From contig NW_027043838.1 in assembly GCF_037102585.1 (NCBI RefSeq), forward strand, positions 992,001 to 1,056,000: a stretch of DNA of 64,000 nt, read 5' to 3'. The notes under the pieces are model-generated. The model did not search any database, was not told where the DNA came from, and saw only the letters and a list, made by a program, of their open reading frames with translations. The position numbers and the translations under genes are program-made. Position 1 is the stretch's first letter. The number at the start of each line of letters is the position of its first letter. This document shows positions 50,450-61,346 of this stretch, in pieces. The stretch is from Saccharomycopsis crataegensis. Taxonomy: Eukaryota; Ascomycota; Saccharomycetes; Ascoideales; Saccharomycopsidaceae.

Positions 50450-51828
50450 TATTGAGGTTCATTAACTTTTTTTTTTTGAATTCTTATTTATGTGTTTATA
50501 GTTTGATGGATCTTTCTGTAATTGATATTATTGGGATTTAGTGTATCACTCTCTTCCACTTGAGGTTGTCTAATGGGATTTAATAGTAAGGCACTGCTGG
50601 ATTATTTGACCCCTTACCTGAATGATAAATGCTGCTTCGTTTATCCAATAATAATTACCCAATGGATCTGATCCTCCAAAACCTCAAATTATACCCAGGA
50701 TAAAAATGACCGTAGACAGAACCTCTGTATTGTCCTGATCTGTTCTGTGTTACTTATTCCAAAGTTTCTAATCCAGTAATTGCGCAGACCGGTGATGATA
50801 GTCTATAATGATGATGATGATGATGATGATGATGGTGAAGATGATGATTACTTATCGGCTCGGCCAAACCTCGTCTCCATCAACAGTGACGTTGTGATGG
50901 TTTAATTAAGTCTATTTTTACTTTTTTTCGAATTTTTTAAATTGTTGGAATCAATTGATCCAGCGGTATGGCTGAATTCTCACTGTCTGTTGATCTGTCG
51001 ACCAGGATCAATGTCAAATATGGTGTCAATCTAGTAGCGATTTTTTGTTTCCATCAAGTGTGGGTGAGTGAGTGAAAATACTTTTGTGGTCTCATTTTTT
51101 TTTTTTTTTTTACCAGGGTTAGTAGACACCGACACACACATATATATAAACAAGATTGAGCCGTAAACAATCAACAACACCGCAAACATTTTATCATCAT
51201 TTTCTGAGTAACTATTTTCTTTTCCTTGTTTTTTTTTTTCATTTTACCTCGTTTTATCTCAATCGTCTTTGTTGAACTCAAAAATATGGAAAGAAAATAC
51301 CTATTTTTACATGCAGCATTAGTTGCAACAACCCTCTGATGTCTTGCGATGAATTTCCTTTTTTTATTCGGTAAGTGCTGAAGGATATCCTAATTAATTA
51401 GGATTTTAACAAGTTGTAAGTAAAAACAAACACTACAATAAACTCTACAAAATGGGTTGAGAAACCATCATTTATGAAGTCATTTCATGAAGTCAATGTT
51501 TAATAATTATGCCCTAACAATTAGCAGAAAGAATCAGGTGGTAGTGGAAACAATTGTCATTATAGTATAAAGCAAGTAAGAAAAAAAAAGGAAAAAGAAA
51601 AGAAAAAAACTAAGGGTAAAAAAAAAGCACCAAATATATATACAAAAAGAAAAAAATTGAGTAAGTAAGATTTCCGAAATATCAAAGAAAATCAATTGCA
51701 AAGCGTAGACCGTATTGCTTCATTGCGAGGCACAAAGCAGGAAACAAAAAACAAAAAACAAAAAATCAGAGGCAAATTGGAGAGTTATATAATTCAGATC
51801 GATAATGGATGAATTTATGATCTTGGAT
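50450..51828. other. Long intergenic region upstream of the 832-aa gene
   Basis: About 1.4 kb, serving as promoter of the leftward 832-aa gene and, on the right, 3' flank of UGO1. It has (ATG)9 at 50808-50834, T-tracts near 51099 and 51222, and purine-rich A/G runs at 51575-51660. No gene or RNA is supported. Confidence 0.5.
50808..50834 (+). repeat. (ATG)9 microsatellite, non-coding
   Basis: Nine perfect ATG units in intergenic DNA. The same unit codes the Asp tracts elsewhere in the window. Confidence 0.92.
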
Positions 51829-53331
51829 TCAGAACTTTTCTTCAACAAATTTGGAATCACTATTGATCACTTTAAACCCCCATCTGGCGAAGATATTAAG
51901 TGCACCAATCTTCCAGCCTCTAAATAATGATTCTAATCCGGAATTATCATTCTTAGAATCAGTGTATACCGAGCTAACCAAACTGCTCCAGTACCCTTTA
52001 TAGCCTACGAATTTCACAATCATATCTGATTCGTTGATTTCTAAACCATTAGAATCCCGGAATTTATCATTGGTGCTCTTAGAAACCAAATAGCTGGTTT
52101 GAGCTCTTCTCAACAAGGTTTCCACAGGCAATTTCACAATCAAATCAATGAATTCACTAAGGAATCGCAAACTCAGATCATATATTGGATGGATAGATAC
52201 ACCACCGCTGCCAATCTCATGTCTAGTGACCATCAAATATGGTACAAAGTTCTTTATAAATTTGTTGGCAGTTGAATTCAAGATCGTTGGGAAAAGTAGC
52301 TGGATAGGACAAAAGTAGAACTTAAGCATCTTGATATTATCCCTAAGACTTCTTTTCAAGCCAGGCCATCTCGATTCAGCCTCGTAACGCTCTTGGGCAG
52401 TCGCAGGAATATTAGTAATAATCAACTTGGTACGTATCAAATCCAACGGAGCCAATATTATTCCTGTGGTTATCGAAGCAACAAGAATCAATACAAATGA
52501 CTTAAATGGATCGGGCGAATAATTGATGTCAATATAGAATGGATCAGGGATTTCTAAAAATGGCGCAAAAAATCCTGTCAACCATGATTCAAGGGTAGCT
52601 GATAATGCTTGATAAATGTATGATACATTGGTAGCCTTCCATAAACTGGTAGTTCCTTCCTTAGATAAAATTGAAGACATAACGTCAATGGTATGCAAAG
52701 ACAAAGGTTGGATGTGCTTGACGTCAACAACCGGCACTTCATATTCTTCCACATCATCCTCGACATCTTCACCTTCTTCATCATTTAGTCCAATTGATTT
52801 AGATTTGTAAGTAGAGTTATTACTAAAGAAGTAATCTGCACTGTCCCCTTGCTCATCATACTCTGATCTTTTTTTCTTTGACTTTTTTTCTTTGACACTT
52901 TTACCTTCAAGTTTGCCGCTTCCAATATTACTCAAGCTCAGTACATCGAAAACCCCTATTTGAAGCAACACTCTCACAATATCGAATGGTTGGTTCAAAA
53001 TCACTTTGAAGTAATTTCTCGCCAACTTCTTTAAGAAATGGGTCAAGATCTCCAGTGAGCTGTTTACACTGTGCCAAAATGACTGACCCATATTGCCACC
53101 AGCCAGGTGGCGGGCTGCTGAACCACGAGCAGCTCGAATTAGGGTTCTGCTAGTTCCATTCTTGAATTTTAGTAACTCACTAGCAGATTTCAGGCTATCA
53201 TTGTTGAAAATGGTATCGACTATAGATTTGCCATCGGGATACAACACACCAAGTCCCGGGCGATACGTTACAGAGTATCCAGCATCAAACAGGCTCGGAT
53301 CGTAATACGGTCTGAGTTCGTTATTTGACAT
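51829..53331 (-). CDS. UGO1: Mitochondrial outer-membrane fusion protein Ugo1
   Basis: The 500-residue protein equals S. cerevisiae Ugo1 in length (502). It belongs to a divergent mitochondrial carrier family. The modified carrier signature NYFKVILNQPFDIVRVLLQ lies at about residues 105-123. A second degenerate carrier element is at LAPLDLIRTKLI (about 295-306), and a third, LPVETLLRRAQTS, at about 400-412. An acidic hydrophilic segment (about 135-210) separates the first repeat from the rest. Ugo1 links Fzo1 and Mgm1 and is needed for outer- and inner-membrane fusion. It is divergent from TLG1 with about 300 bp between them. Confidence 0.9.
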   Translation of the reverse strand: MSNNELRPYYDPSLFDAGYSVTYRPGLGVLYPDGKSIVDTIFNNDSLKSASELLKFKNGTSRTLIRAARGSAARHLAGGNMGQSFWHSVNSSLEILTHFLKKLARNYFKVILNQPFDIVRVLLQIGVFDVLSLSNIGSGKLEGKSVKEKKSKKKRSEYDEQGDSADYFFSNNSTYKSKSIGLNDEEGEDVEDDVEEYEVPVVDVKHIQPLSLHTIDVMSSILSKEGTTSLWKATNVSYIYQALSATLESWLTGFFAPFLEIPDPFYIDINYSPDPFKSFVLILVASITTGIILAPLDLIRTKLIITNIPATAQERYEAESRWPGLKRSLRDNIKMLKFYFCPIQLLFPTILNSTANKFIKNFVPYLMVTRHEIGSGGVSIHPIYDLSLRFLSEFIDLIVKLPVETLLRRAQTSYLVSKSTNDKFRDSNGLEINESDMIVKFVGYKGYWSSLVSSVYTDSKNDNSGLESLFRGWKIGALNIFARWGFKVINSDSKFVEEKF

Positions 53332-53628
53332 CTCTTGAACTCTTTTTAATCAAATGGTGTGGCGGCGGTAATGCTCTTGAGTTATCCCTTGATTCGATGT
53401 GATGGTGATATTCCATAATTTTTTCTGCTCACTTTCGGTCTCTTCACGTGCACCAACATGTGACAATACCAAAACATCGTTTTCCAGCTAGAAGACACTG
53501 ACAGGGCCGAAATCCATACTTGATGTATATTTGGTATGATAAGATTAGACTGCAAAAAAATAAAATACAATAGGTTGTAACACCTGAAGAATTTGATAGA
53601 AATATATAGACATTATTATACATCGACG
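53332..53628. promoter_or_regulatory. Divergent promoter of UGO1 and TLG1 with CACGTG
   Basis: A CACGTG E-box at 53445-53450 lies roughly mid-way between the two starts. It is a candidate Cbf1-type site. No TATA consensus is obvious. Confidence 0.5.
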
Positions 53629-54309
53629 ATGGATCCATTTAACGAGGTCCAGAAGGACGGAGAAGAGCAAATAAAAACTCTCAACAAATTTCTTTCCACA
53701 GTAAATTTTGCTAATATTTCCAACGACCAACAATTAGAATTCGAAAACCAAATCAGTGAGCTCCATGAAACAATTGAAGATTTAAAAGAATCGATAGACC
53801 AAATCAAAACTGAACCTGAGCTCTATGCTGATCTATCTACAACAGAGATTTCTCGTCGTGAGAAAGTAATTGAAGCATTACAATCAAGTTATCATCAAAT
53901 CAACCAGGAATGGCAAACTAAGAAAAGTAAAACCTCAACCGGTGACAATCCGTTCTTGAGTTATGAGGATGAAGTGTCAAAGACAGAAATCCAAAATAAG
54001 GTAGCAGCGAACCGAAATTTTCAGCTTCAACAAGAGTTGCAATATCAGGACCAACAATTGGACGGAGTTTACGATTCGGTACTGAGAATTAATCAGCAGG
54101 CAAGATTAATGGGAGATGAGTTGGAGGATCAAGCTGGGTTGATTAGTGAGTTTGAACAAGATATGGATCGGGCCCAGGGAAGATTGAATAAGAGTATGAA
54201 ACGATTGAACACAATATTAGAGAAAAATAGGGAGTGGTTCAGTGATTGTTGTATTATGTTGTTGATTGCAGTTCTAGTCATCTTGTTGTTATTGATTGTT
54301 ATTCTTTGA
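53629..54309 (+). CDS. TLG1: t-SNARE Tlg1 (syntaxin 6-like)
   Basis: The 226-residue protein starts at the ATG at 53629; upstream in-frame codons lack an ATG. It has an N-terminal three-helix-like region (about residues 1-95), a Qc-type SNARE motif (about 135-195, with the zero-layer Gln in DELEDQAGLISEFE) and a C-terminal membrane anchor CCIMLLIAVLVILLLLIVIL. Size and order match S. cerevisiae Tlg1 (224 residues). It acts at the late Golgi and early endosome in retrograde fusion. The two Cys before the anchor could be palmitoylated, as known for Tlg1. Confidence 0.9.
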   Translation: MDPFNEVQKDGEEQIKTLNKFLSTVNFANISNDQQLEFENQISELHETIEDLKESIDQIKTEPELYADLSTTEISRREKVIEALQSSYHQINQEWQTKKSKTSTGDNPFLSYEDEVSKTEIQNKVAANRNFQLQQELQYQDQQLDGVYDSVLRINQQARLMGDELEDQAGLISEFEQDMDRAQGRLNKSMKRLNTILEKNREWFSDCCIMLLIAVLVILLLLIVIL

Positions 54310-54578
54310 ATTGATAATTTTCCAATTATTGGTTATTTCTGCTTTTGTATCGGCTTCTCATTTACTTCTACAAGGAAAAAAAGGAAATCTTTTTTTTTTT
54401 TTTTTTTTTTCAAAGTATAGATTGAATTAAAATGGATTTAATAAAATATCATAAGGTTCTAAACAATATTGAAAGTAATGATATAGGTTTAAACAGAAAT
54501 TTAATTGGTGTTGATTAAAATAATAAAGAGCAAATGAAAATAAAACAAACAAAGAAAAAAAAATATAATAAAGTGATT
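54310..54578. terminator. Convergent 3' region of TLG1 and YOR1
   Basis: Tail-to-tail gap with a run of T residues at about 54390-54411, followed by A-rich DNA. Confidence 0.5.
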
Positions 54579-57500
54579 TCAGAAGGCAGCTTCAGTAATA
54601 TTAGATCTATCGCACATTTCTCTAAAAATTCCATTGCTCATAAACAATTTCTTAGGTGTATCAAACTCTTTCAACTCCCCCTTGTCTAATACCATGATCC
54701 GATCAAATTTGATGATAGTATTCAATCTGTGAGCAATACATAAAGTTGTACATTGTTCAAACTCTGTTCTAATGGTATGGTTAACGGCAGCGTCTGCTTT
54801 ATAGTCAACTGAAGAAGTTGCTTCATCCAAAATCAAAATCTTGGTCTTCTTCACCAAAGCTCTAGCCAATGCTAACAATTGACGCTCCCCTAGAGACAAG
54901 TTTTTGCCTTCTTCTTGAATTGGTTGGTCCAAATGGAATTTATGAAGTGCACTCAAATCAGTGCCTTGAATCTGCTGTTTTTTCACGGTGTCCAATTGAG
55001 ATAATTCAACCAATCCACTTCTGCGGAGCGCATCCCAAAGTTCATCATCGCTGCTGTTATGGAACGGATCTAAGTTGGACCTAATAGTCCCCTTGAATAA
55101 CACTGGATCTTGAGGAATAATACACAATTGTGATCTGAGAGTAGCTAAAGGCATTGTAGAAATATCCAAACCATCAATTTCAATCGCACCATTTTCAATT
55201 TCCGTCAAACGATAGAGAGCAGTCATGATTGAAGATTTCCCTGCACCAGTTCTTCCACAAATTCCAATTTTTTCACCCGATTTAATGCTCAATGACAAAT
55301 TCCTCAATACTAATGGCAAATTGTCCCTGTATCTGAGGTTCACGTTTTTGAACAGGATCGATGAATCTTTTTCTAACCATTCCTGTTTCACAGGCTGGTA
55401 ATTGGCAGTGATATTCCCAGGTTCTTCTTTTGGAAGGTTAAAGCCGTAGTAAACCAATCTTTCAGCGCTATTCATCACATTTTCTACCTCTGCTAATGAA
55501 AGAGCAGCCATCGTCAAAAGTCCACAAGCCTGAATAACATACGATACCACCAAACCTGTCGATGAAGCACTCATATTGAATTGACCGGTTACACATAAAG
55601 CGGCAACCACGAACACGAACATTGCACCAATATTATCGAGATGAACTCCCATAAACCGCTGAATGAAGAAATAAGTGTAGCAAGCGTTATTCATTGTGTC
55701 CATATGCAAATCATTTTTTGATAAAAACTGCCCAACAGCACCATATTCTTTGATTGTACTCATACCAGCAAGACATTCTTCAAAATTGTTGTAAACAAAT
55801 GACCGATTCACTGCTTCCAATCGCTTAACTTCTCTACCAGTCGCTTGATAATATGACACTAATGTAGCCACGAAAATCAGTAATACCGGAATAACAATAG
55901 CCATCCATGGCAAATAGATTATACACAATATGCCAATACCAATACACATTGCAGTAGGGATTAAAAATTCTCTTGCTTCATCGCCGAGCTGATTGTCCAA
56001 CGCGTCAGTATCTTTGGTGAATCTGTTCATTAGTCTACCAACAGGAGTGGAGTCCAAGAACGACATTGGTGCTTGAAAAATATTCTTGATGGCTTTTAAG
56101 TTCACTTCACGGGCACAGTGGTTCAACACATAGGCTAAAGTAATGAATTCTAATATATTCAAAATGAACCCAACAAAACAAAGCATAATATATATCCCAA
56201 TGTAAAAGTTATCGGATCTTTCTGGCCATTTTTTTGCAGTCCAGAACGATAACCAAGTGTTGACGAACAAAGTGCAAAATGTGGTGATGATAAATTGTAA
56301 GACAATGAAAAGACACACTAATATAGGATGGTTTTTGGTTCCCAATCTGAGGAATTGAAGATAAACTTCAAACGAAATTCTATTCACTGCTTGATCCTCT
56401 TTTTTGATTAATATATCTTCCTCATCAAAGTTGTCGCTTTCCAAATCCACCTTTACAGCAGCTTTAGTCTTTGATTCTTCTTCGCTTTGCTTATTGTTTT
56501 CACCTTTGGCAACATCTTTGCTTCCATATTTCATCAAATCAGCAAACCCTTCATTAGTGGATATCAATTCATCAACAGTCCCAATACTGATTGTTTTATC
56601 GGTATTTAAGTAAATCACCCTATCAGCATTGTGAATCAAACTCAATTGATGGGTTACCAAAACTCTGGTCTTTTCACCTAAGTAGCTCAACAAGCAATTC
56701 TCAACAATGGACTTACCAACCCGACTATCAACTGCACTAAGAACATCGTCTAATAAAACAATATCACAATCATTGTAAACGGCTCTGGCTAAATTAATTC
56801 TGGATTTTTGTCCCCCAGATAAAGTCACCCCACGCTCACCAACTGATGTCAAATCTCCAGCTTGGAAAATCTTGAAATCATCAACCAAGGAACAGACTTC
56901 AACAACCTTGTCGTACTTTTCCTTCACATACGGGTTGGTGAAACAAATGTTTTGTCTTATGGTAGTACTTTGAATCCAAGGCAAATCACAAAATAATAAG
57001 CTTCCATCAGTTTTTAGAACCCCTGACGTACGTTTCATAGTCCCAGATATAGCATTGAGTAAAGAAGATTTGCCGGATCCAATGACCCCAGTGACAATAA
57101 TAAATTCACCTTTCTTGATATTAAGATTCACATTGTGCAAGCCAGTAAAAGCAGTTGGATCAGAGCTCTCGTTGACAGAATTTTCATTATCTTTTGTATC
57201 ACAGTAATCTTCATGAACCACTTCTTGTGATGATTTTTCTTCATCCTCTTCTTCAGAATCAGAAATGCCATCAGCTTCAATGCTTTCCCACTCAAATTCG
57301 GCGTTTTTAATTTGAATAGCCATAGCGTCATCCTCCACAAAGTCGCAGTCAGCCATTTGTTGCCTCTCCCATTCAGGATCAACAGGAGCTTCATCAGGAC
57401 ATAACACAAAATCCTTGACTCTCTGGATAGCGGCGAAACCATCCACCAACATAGACGCAGCCAAAGGTAACAAAATCAATTGGGTGGACAATTCACTGAA

Positions 57501-58757
57501 TAAGGAAAGAGAAGAAAAGATACTGGCGACCGATTTTCCTGGATCAACCTTATTCAATGTCACGAACGACACCATGGAGCACAATGTTGGTACAAAAAAA
57601 CCTAAGGCAAAGAGTACCCCTTTAATAGCTTGCATATTGAAAAGAATTTTGGTTTCTTTATTCCGATGCTTTTTGATATTGTCATGGTACGGAGTTTCCC
57701 AGCTATAGTATTTGATCATCTTAATTGATATTAAAACTTCTCTTATTAATGAAACTCTTTCATCTGTTTCTACGGTCACTTTCTTTCTAAAGTATAAGAG
57801 CGATTTAGATGAAACACTCATTATTGCCAAAATCGCTAAGAACACTGCAATACCTGAAAGGGCAGAGACACCGAGGTTAACGATCAATAATGCAATAATT
57901 ATGACAATAGGTATAAACGATGTTAACAAAAATGGAGAGAATCCGACAGCCATATCTAGCCTTGAGATATCAGTTCCCATTAATGAACTAATTTTACCGG
58001 AGGTGTAAGTCTGCTTTGATTTGGAATTTATGGTGAAAGATTTTTCCAAAATAAGCTTGGTTATTATCGCCTTTGTCTGGATCCCACATTCTAAAGAGTG
58101 CCCAAAGAAATGGTTGATTGCAAATCCACAAAGAGACATGAGTGAAGCAACCCCAATAGCGTAACCAACCCCTTTACCCAGGGAAATGGCATTCCCAGCA
58201 TGTTTTTCAGTGACCCTGTTCTCGACAAAGTCAATCAATTTTTTGGTCAACAAAGGTGATAAAACAGAAGCGACGTCGAATACAATTTTCCACAAGATTG
58301 CCAACATAAATTTAAGTTTTAAGGTCTTGAGAAGTGCTAATGGTATCGAGCTTTTTGTGAGAGCAGCTTTCTCTAAGTCATCTTCAGAAATTGATGGATT
58401 TTTCCTCAAGGCACGCTGTTTATTTTTGGCCTCTATCTTTTGCAAATGTTGTTCGAAAGTTTTGTACAATGTTTCAATCTTCATATTATCTGGAAGAAGG
58501 AAAAGATCATTCTCGTTCACGGTTCTTTTGTAACCCACATTCATCAAAGGTATCAACCACCAGAAAAACAAGTAAGAAGCCGGACTTTTGAGGAAGTTGC
58601 GGGGCCATGATTTCATTTCAGAGGCATCTCTAAATGGAGGGACCTTTTTCGATATTAATAAAGGTGTCAAAGCATGTTTCTGAAGCTTTGGAGCATTTTG
58701 TTCCAAATCTAGGGATAGCTTCTTCGAGCTATTGTCCTCTATAGTTGCGGTAGGCAT
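54579..58757 (-). CDS. YOR1: ABC multidrug transporter, Yor1-like (ABCC/MRP family)
   Basis: The 1392-residue full ABC transporter has two membrane domains and two nucleotide-binding domains. NBD1 shows Walker A GVIGSGKSS (about residue 555), signature LSGGQKSR and Walker B IVLLDDVLSAVD. NBD2 shows GRTGAGKSS (about 1165), LSLGERQLLALARAL and ILILDEATSSVD. The N-terminus (FWWLIPLMNVGYKRTVNENDLFLLP) resembles S. cerevisiae Yor1 (1477 residues), a plasma-membrane exporter of oligomycin, organic anions and drugs. An acidic insert (SDSEEEDEEKSS) precedes NBD1. Both NBDs keep their catalytic motifs. Only one CTG codon was found in the parts I checked. Confidence 0.9.
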   Translation of the reverse strand: MPTATIEDNSSKKLSLDLEQNAPKLQKHALTPLLISKKVPPFRDASEMKSWPRNFLKSPASYLFFWWLIPLMNVGYKRTVNENDLFLLPDNMKIETLYKTFEQHLQKIEAKNKQRALRKNPSISEDDLEKAALTKSSIPLALLKTLKLKFMLAILWKIVFDVASVLSPLLTKKLIDFVENRVTEKHAGNAISLGKGVGYAIGVASLMSLCGFAINHFFGHSLECGIQTKAIITKLILEKSFTINSKSKQTYTSGKISSLMGTDISRLDMAVGFSPFLLTSFIPIVIIIALLIVNLGVSALSGIAVFLAILAIMSVSSKSLLYFRKKVTVETDERVSLIREVLISIKMIKYYSWETPYHDNIKKHRNKETKILFNMQAIKGVLFALGFFVPTLCSMVSFVTLNKVDPGKSVASIFSSLSLFSELSTQLILLPLAASMLVDGFAAIQRVKDFVLCPDEAPVDPEWERQQMADCDFVEDDAMAIQIKNAEFEWESIEADGISDSEEEDEEKSSQEVVHEDYCDTKDNENSVNESSDPTAFTGLHNVNLNIKKGEFIIVTGVIGSGKSSLLNAISGTMKRTSGVLKTDGSLLFCDLPWIQSTTIRQNICFTNPYVKEKYDKVVEVCSLVDDFKIFQAGDLTSVGERGVTLSGGQKSRINLARAVYNDCDIVLLDDVLSAVDSRVGKSIVENCLLSYLGEKTRVLVTHQLSLIHNADRVIYLNTDKTISIGTVDELISTNEGFADLMKYGSKDVAKGENNKQSEEESKTKAAVKVDLESDNFDEEDILIKKEDQAVNRISFEVYLQFLRLGTKNHPILVCLFIVLQFIITTFCTLFVNTWLSFWTAKKWPERSDNFYIGIYIMLCFVGFILNILEFITLAYVLNHCAREVNLKAIKNIFQAPMSFLDSTPVGRLMNRFTKDTDALDNQLGDEAREFLIPTAMCIGIGILCIIYLPWMAIVIPVLLIFVATLVSYYQATGREVKRLEAVNRSFVYNNFEECLAGMSTIKEYGAVGQFLSKNDLHMDTMNNACYTYFFIQRFMGVHLDNIGAMFVFVVAALCVTGQFNMSASSTGLVVSYVIQACGLLTMAALSLAEVENVMNSAERLVYYGFNLPKEEPGNITANYQPVKQEWLEKDSSILFKNVNLRYRDNLPLVLRNLSLSIKSGEKIGICGRTGAGKSSIMTALYRLTEIENGAIEIDGLDISTMPLATLRSQLCIIPQDPVLFKGTIRSNLDPFHNSSDDELWDALRRSGLVELSQLDTVKKQQIQGTDLSALHKFHLDQPIQEEGKNLSLGERQLLALARALVKKTKILILDEATSSVDYKADAAVNHTIRTEFEQCTTLCIAHRLNTIIKFDRIMVLDKGELKEFDTPKKLFMSNGIFREMCDRSNITEAAF

Positions 58758-59494
58758 GTATCAATGGACGTTTTCAAATGAATGAATCTCATCTCAAAAT
58801 TTGTCATGTCAGAATGAATTGAAAGGAACATATATATATATATCTATATATGCATAACATGAAACAATATGTGGCAGATAATTAAATTGCCATATTCAGA
58901 TTAGCAAAGGGATTTGTAATACGGAAAAAACTCTGATTTTTCTAGTGATTACTTATCCAAACTCAGGCACCGTCCAGCGTATTTGCTTGCATTTCTTCAA
59001 TAAGCTTTTATTCATTTCCAACTAACAACCCAACCGAACATGTTTTGCAAGCAGCTAGCGATAGCTCTTGTTCCCGTTCCCGTAACAGGAGAATTCACTT
59101 TGGGGATTACTACAGTATACTCATCGGTGATGTTTATTGATAGGGTCCTGTACCCTGAGGCATCCAGTCACGGGAACAAGGAAAATTTTTGTCAGATTTT
59201 TTTTTTTCTTTCTTTTGGGCTAAAAATGTTTTTTATCTTCCCTGTAGCACACAAATACAGGCTTTTACGTTGTATTTTTTTTTTCTAAATTTATTTCCCC
59301 TTAGTCTTGTACACTGTAAAACCTGATTTGTCATTCACTGTCATATAAGCGTCGATAATATACTTCTGTGACATATATTCGAAATAATAGCTTACAGTGA
59401 ACTCTTTAATAAACAGGAAGAAAAAAAAAAACAAAACAAAAAAAAGAAAGGTGTCAAAGATCATTCTACATAATCCAACAAAGTGCCATAAAAA
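58758..59494. promoter_or_regulatory. Divergent promoter region of YOR1 and NAP1
   Basis: TA repeats (58831-58853) lie near the YOR1 start. An 11-bp perfect inverted repeat, CTTGTTCCCGT and ACGGGAACAAG, lies at 59067-59077 and 59170-59180. The left arm overlaps a tandem TTCCCG pair (59071-59082). The NAP1 side has A-tracts at 59417-59450. The 82-codon ORF at 59040-59288 is not supported. Confidence 0.55.
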
Positions 59495-60799
59495 ATGTCT
59501 GAACCTATTAAAAACAAGATCGCTGAGATATCCGAGGCTCCTACTCCTCAAAACACCCCAGCTTCAAATGTGGGATCATTGATGTCTAGATCGGCCAATC
59601 CAAAGGTGCCAAATACTATTGATGAGGAATCAGAAGAAGCTGCCAAAAAACAACTCGCCAGTAACCCAATGTTTTTGTCCCTTATTGAAGGAAAATTGAA
59701 CACTTTGGTTGGTCAAGACTCGGGTTATGTTGATGCTTTCCCAAAAGTTGTCAAGGAAAGAATTATTTCATTGAAGTCCATCCAAAAGAAACAAATGTCT
59801 TTGGAAGAAGAATTTCAAAGAGAATTGTTTGCCCTTGAAAAAAAATTCAATGAAAAGGCCAAGCCTCTCAACGAACACAGAAAGAAAATCATCACAGGTG
59901 AAGTTGAACCAACTGTAGAAGAGATTGAAGAAGGTAAAGCTATAGAGGCTGAATTGGAAGGTTCTGATGAAGACACTGAAGACGAAGAAGGTCAAATCGA
60001 AGAAATTGATGAATCAAAGGAAAAATCTAAGGATGGAGAAAATGACAAAGAAGAAGACGCTGATGCTGAACCAATTAATGGTATTCCAGCCTTCTGGTTG
60101 ACTGCTTTGGGTAACTTGGAACCAATCAATGAAACCATCACTGACAGAGACGGCGATGTCTTACAATATTTGGTGGATATTAGATTAGAGCACTTGGAAA
60201 AACCAGGGTTCAAATTGCTTTTTGAATTCAGCAAAAATGATTTCTTTAGTGATAAAGTCTTGGAAAAAACTTACTATTATCAAGAAGACTTAGGTTACAC
60301 TGGTGAATTTATATATGACCATGCCGAGGGTTGTGCTATTAACTGGGCTTCTCCAGAAAAAAATGTTACAATCAAGATTGAAAGAAGAAAACAAAGAAAT
60401 AAGTACACTAAACAAACCAGAACTATTGAAAAATTGACACCAACAGAATCTTTCTTCAACTTTTTTGACCCTCCAAAGCCACCAACCGAAGAAACTGAAG
60501 AAGGTGAAGACGAAGAAGAAGAAGACGAAGAAGGAGAAGACGATTTGGAAGCTAGATTGCAATTGGATTACCATATTGCTGAAGAAATAAAGGACAAATT
60601 AATTCCACGTGCTGTTGACTGGTTTACTGGTGCTGCCATTGACTTTATGGATTATGAAGATCTTGACGAATTCGGTGAAGTAGACACTGATGAAGAGGAT
60701 TATGATGATGATGATGATGATGACGATGATGACGATGATGAAGAAAATGGTGGAAAGGGTGCTAAGCAAAGGGATCCTCAAGAATGTAAACAACAATAA
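59495..60799 (+). CDS. NAP1: Nucleosome assembly protein 1
   Basis: The 434-residue protein matches Nap1 throughout. It has an N-terminal disordered part, a long dimerisation helix (KKQMSLEEEFQRELFALEKK, about residues 98-118), the earmuff domain (GIPAFWLTALGNLEPINETI, GFKLLFEFSKNDFFSD, YTGEFIYDHAEGCAINW, ESFFNFFDPP), and a very acidic Glu/Asp C-terminus. It chaperones H2A-H2B and shuttles histones to the nucleus. The last four residues are CKQQ after an acidic-basic tail, a CaaX-type end shared with animal NAP1L1 (S. cerevisiae ends CKQS). The length is close to S. cerevisiae Nap1 (417). Confidence 0.96.
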   Translation: MSEPIKNKIAEISEAPTPQNTPASNVGSLMSRSANPKVPNTIDEESEEAAKKQLASNPMFLSLIEGKLNTLVGQDSGYVDAFPKVVKERIISLKSIQKKQMSLEEEFQRELFALEKKFNEKAKPLNEHRKKIITGEVEPTVEEIEEGKAIEAELEGSDEDTEDEEGQIEEIDESKEKSKDGENDKEEDADAEPINGIPAFWLTALGNLEPINETITDRDGDVLQYLVDIRLEHLEKPGFKLLFEFSKNDFFSDKVLEKTYYYQEDLGYTGEFIYDHAEGCAINWASPEKNVTIKIERRKQRNKYTKQTRTIEKLTPTESFFNFFDPPKPPTEETEEGEDEEEEDEEGEDDLEARLQLDYHIAEEIKDKLIPRAVDWFTGAAIDFMDYEDLDEFGEVDTDEEDYDDDDDDDDDDDDEENGGKGAKQRDPQECKQQ

Positions 60800-61346
60800 G
60801 ATCACATGGACATTTGCTATTAATTAAATCTGCTCCTAATTTATCCGCGATGTGTAATTTTTCTATATTATATATCTCATCACAGCACACGTGTTTCTAA
60901 TTAAACTTTTTATTTTATAATCTTTTGCAGATTTTGTTTGAATGCAATGATATTATTTCGTTTTATTTGCTTGTTCTCATTTTTTCCTTTCCTTCATTTT
61001 ACATAGCTAATTTACTGGATTTATTTCTTTCTTGCTTCTTTATTTCTAATATTCCCTCCAGAAACTTGTAAGGTTTTAAGTGACTTCTTTTCGTGCCATT
61101 TGATTGACAGTTTATATGTCCTTGAGAGATTGAACATTTAGACCCCCCACAGTGGTGCATGGAATATATGGGGGAGAATCTACAGAAAATTTTTTAGAAG
61201 TATAGGGTGCGCTGAACCTGTCACCACGAAGACTTAAACTCAAGATTTCTTCCCTACCAGAAAGAATATCGGCATTTTTAATTAAAGGTTTTAATACGGA
61301 AAAGACTGAAGTGTGGGAACGATATTGTGAATACATTTTCCAACAA
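60800..61346. other. Intergenic region NAP1 to AIM23
   Basis: T-rich 3' flank, with a CACGTG at 60889-60894. AIM23 promoter DNA follows, with a GC-richer block near 61141-61170. No gene is supported. Confidence 0.5.

Noticed and set aside
59040-59288. 82-codon ORF between YOR1 and NAP1
   Set aside because: Overlaps the repeat-bearing promoter, has a Phe-rich low-complexity end and no homologous feature.
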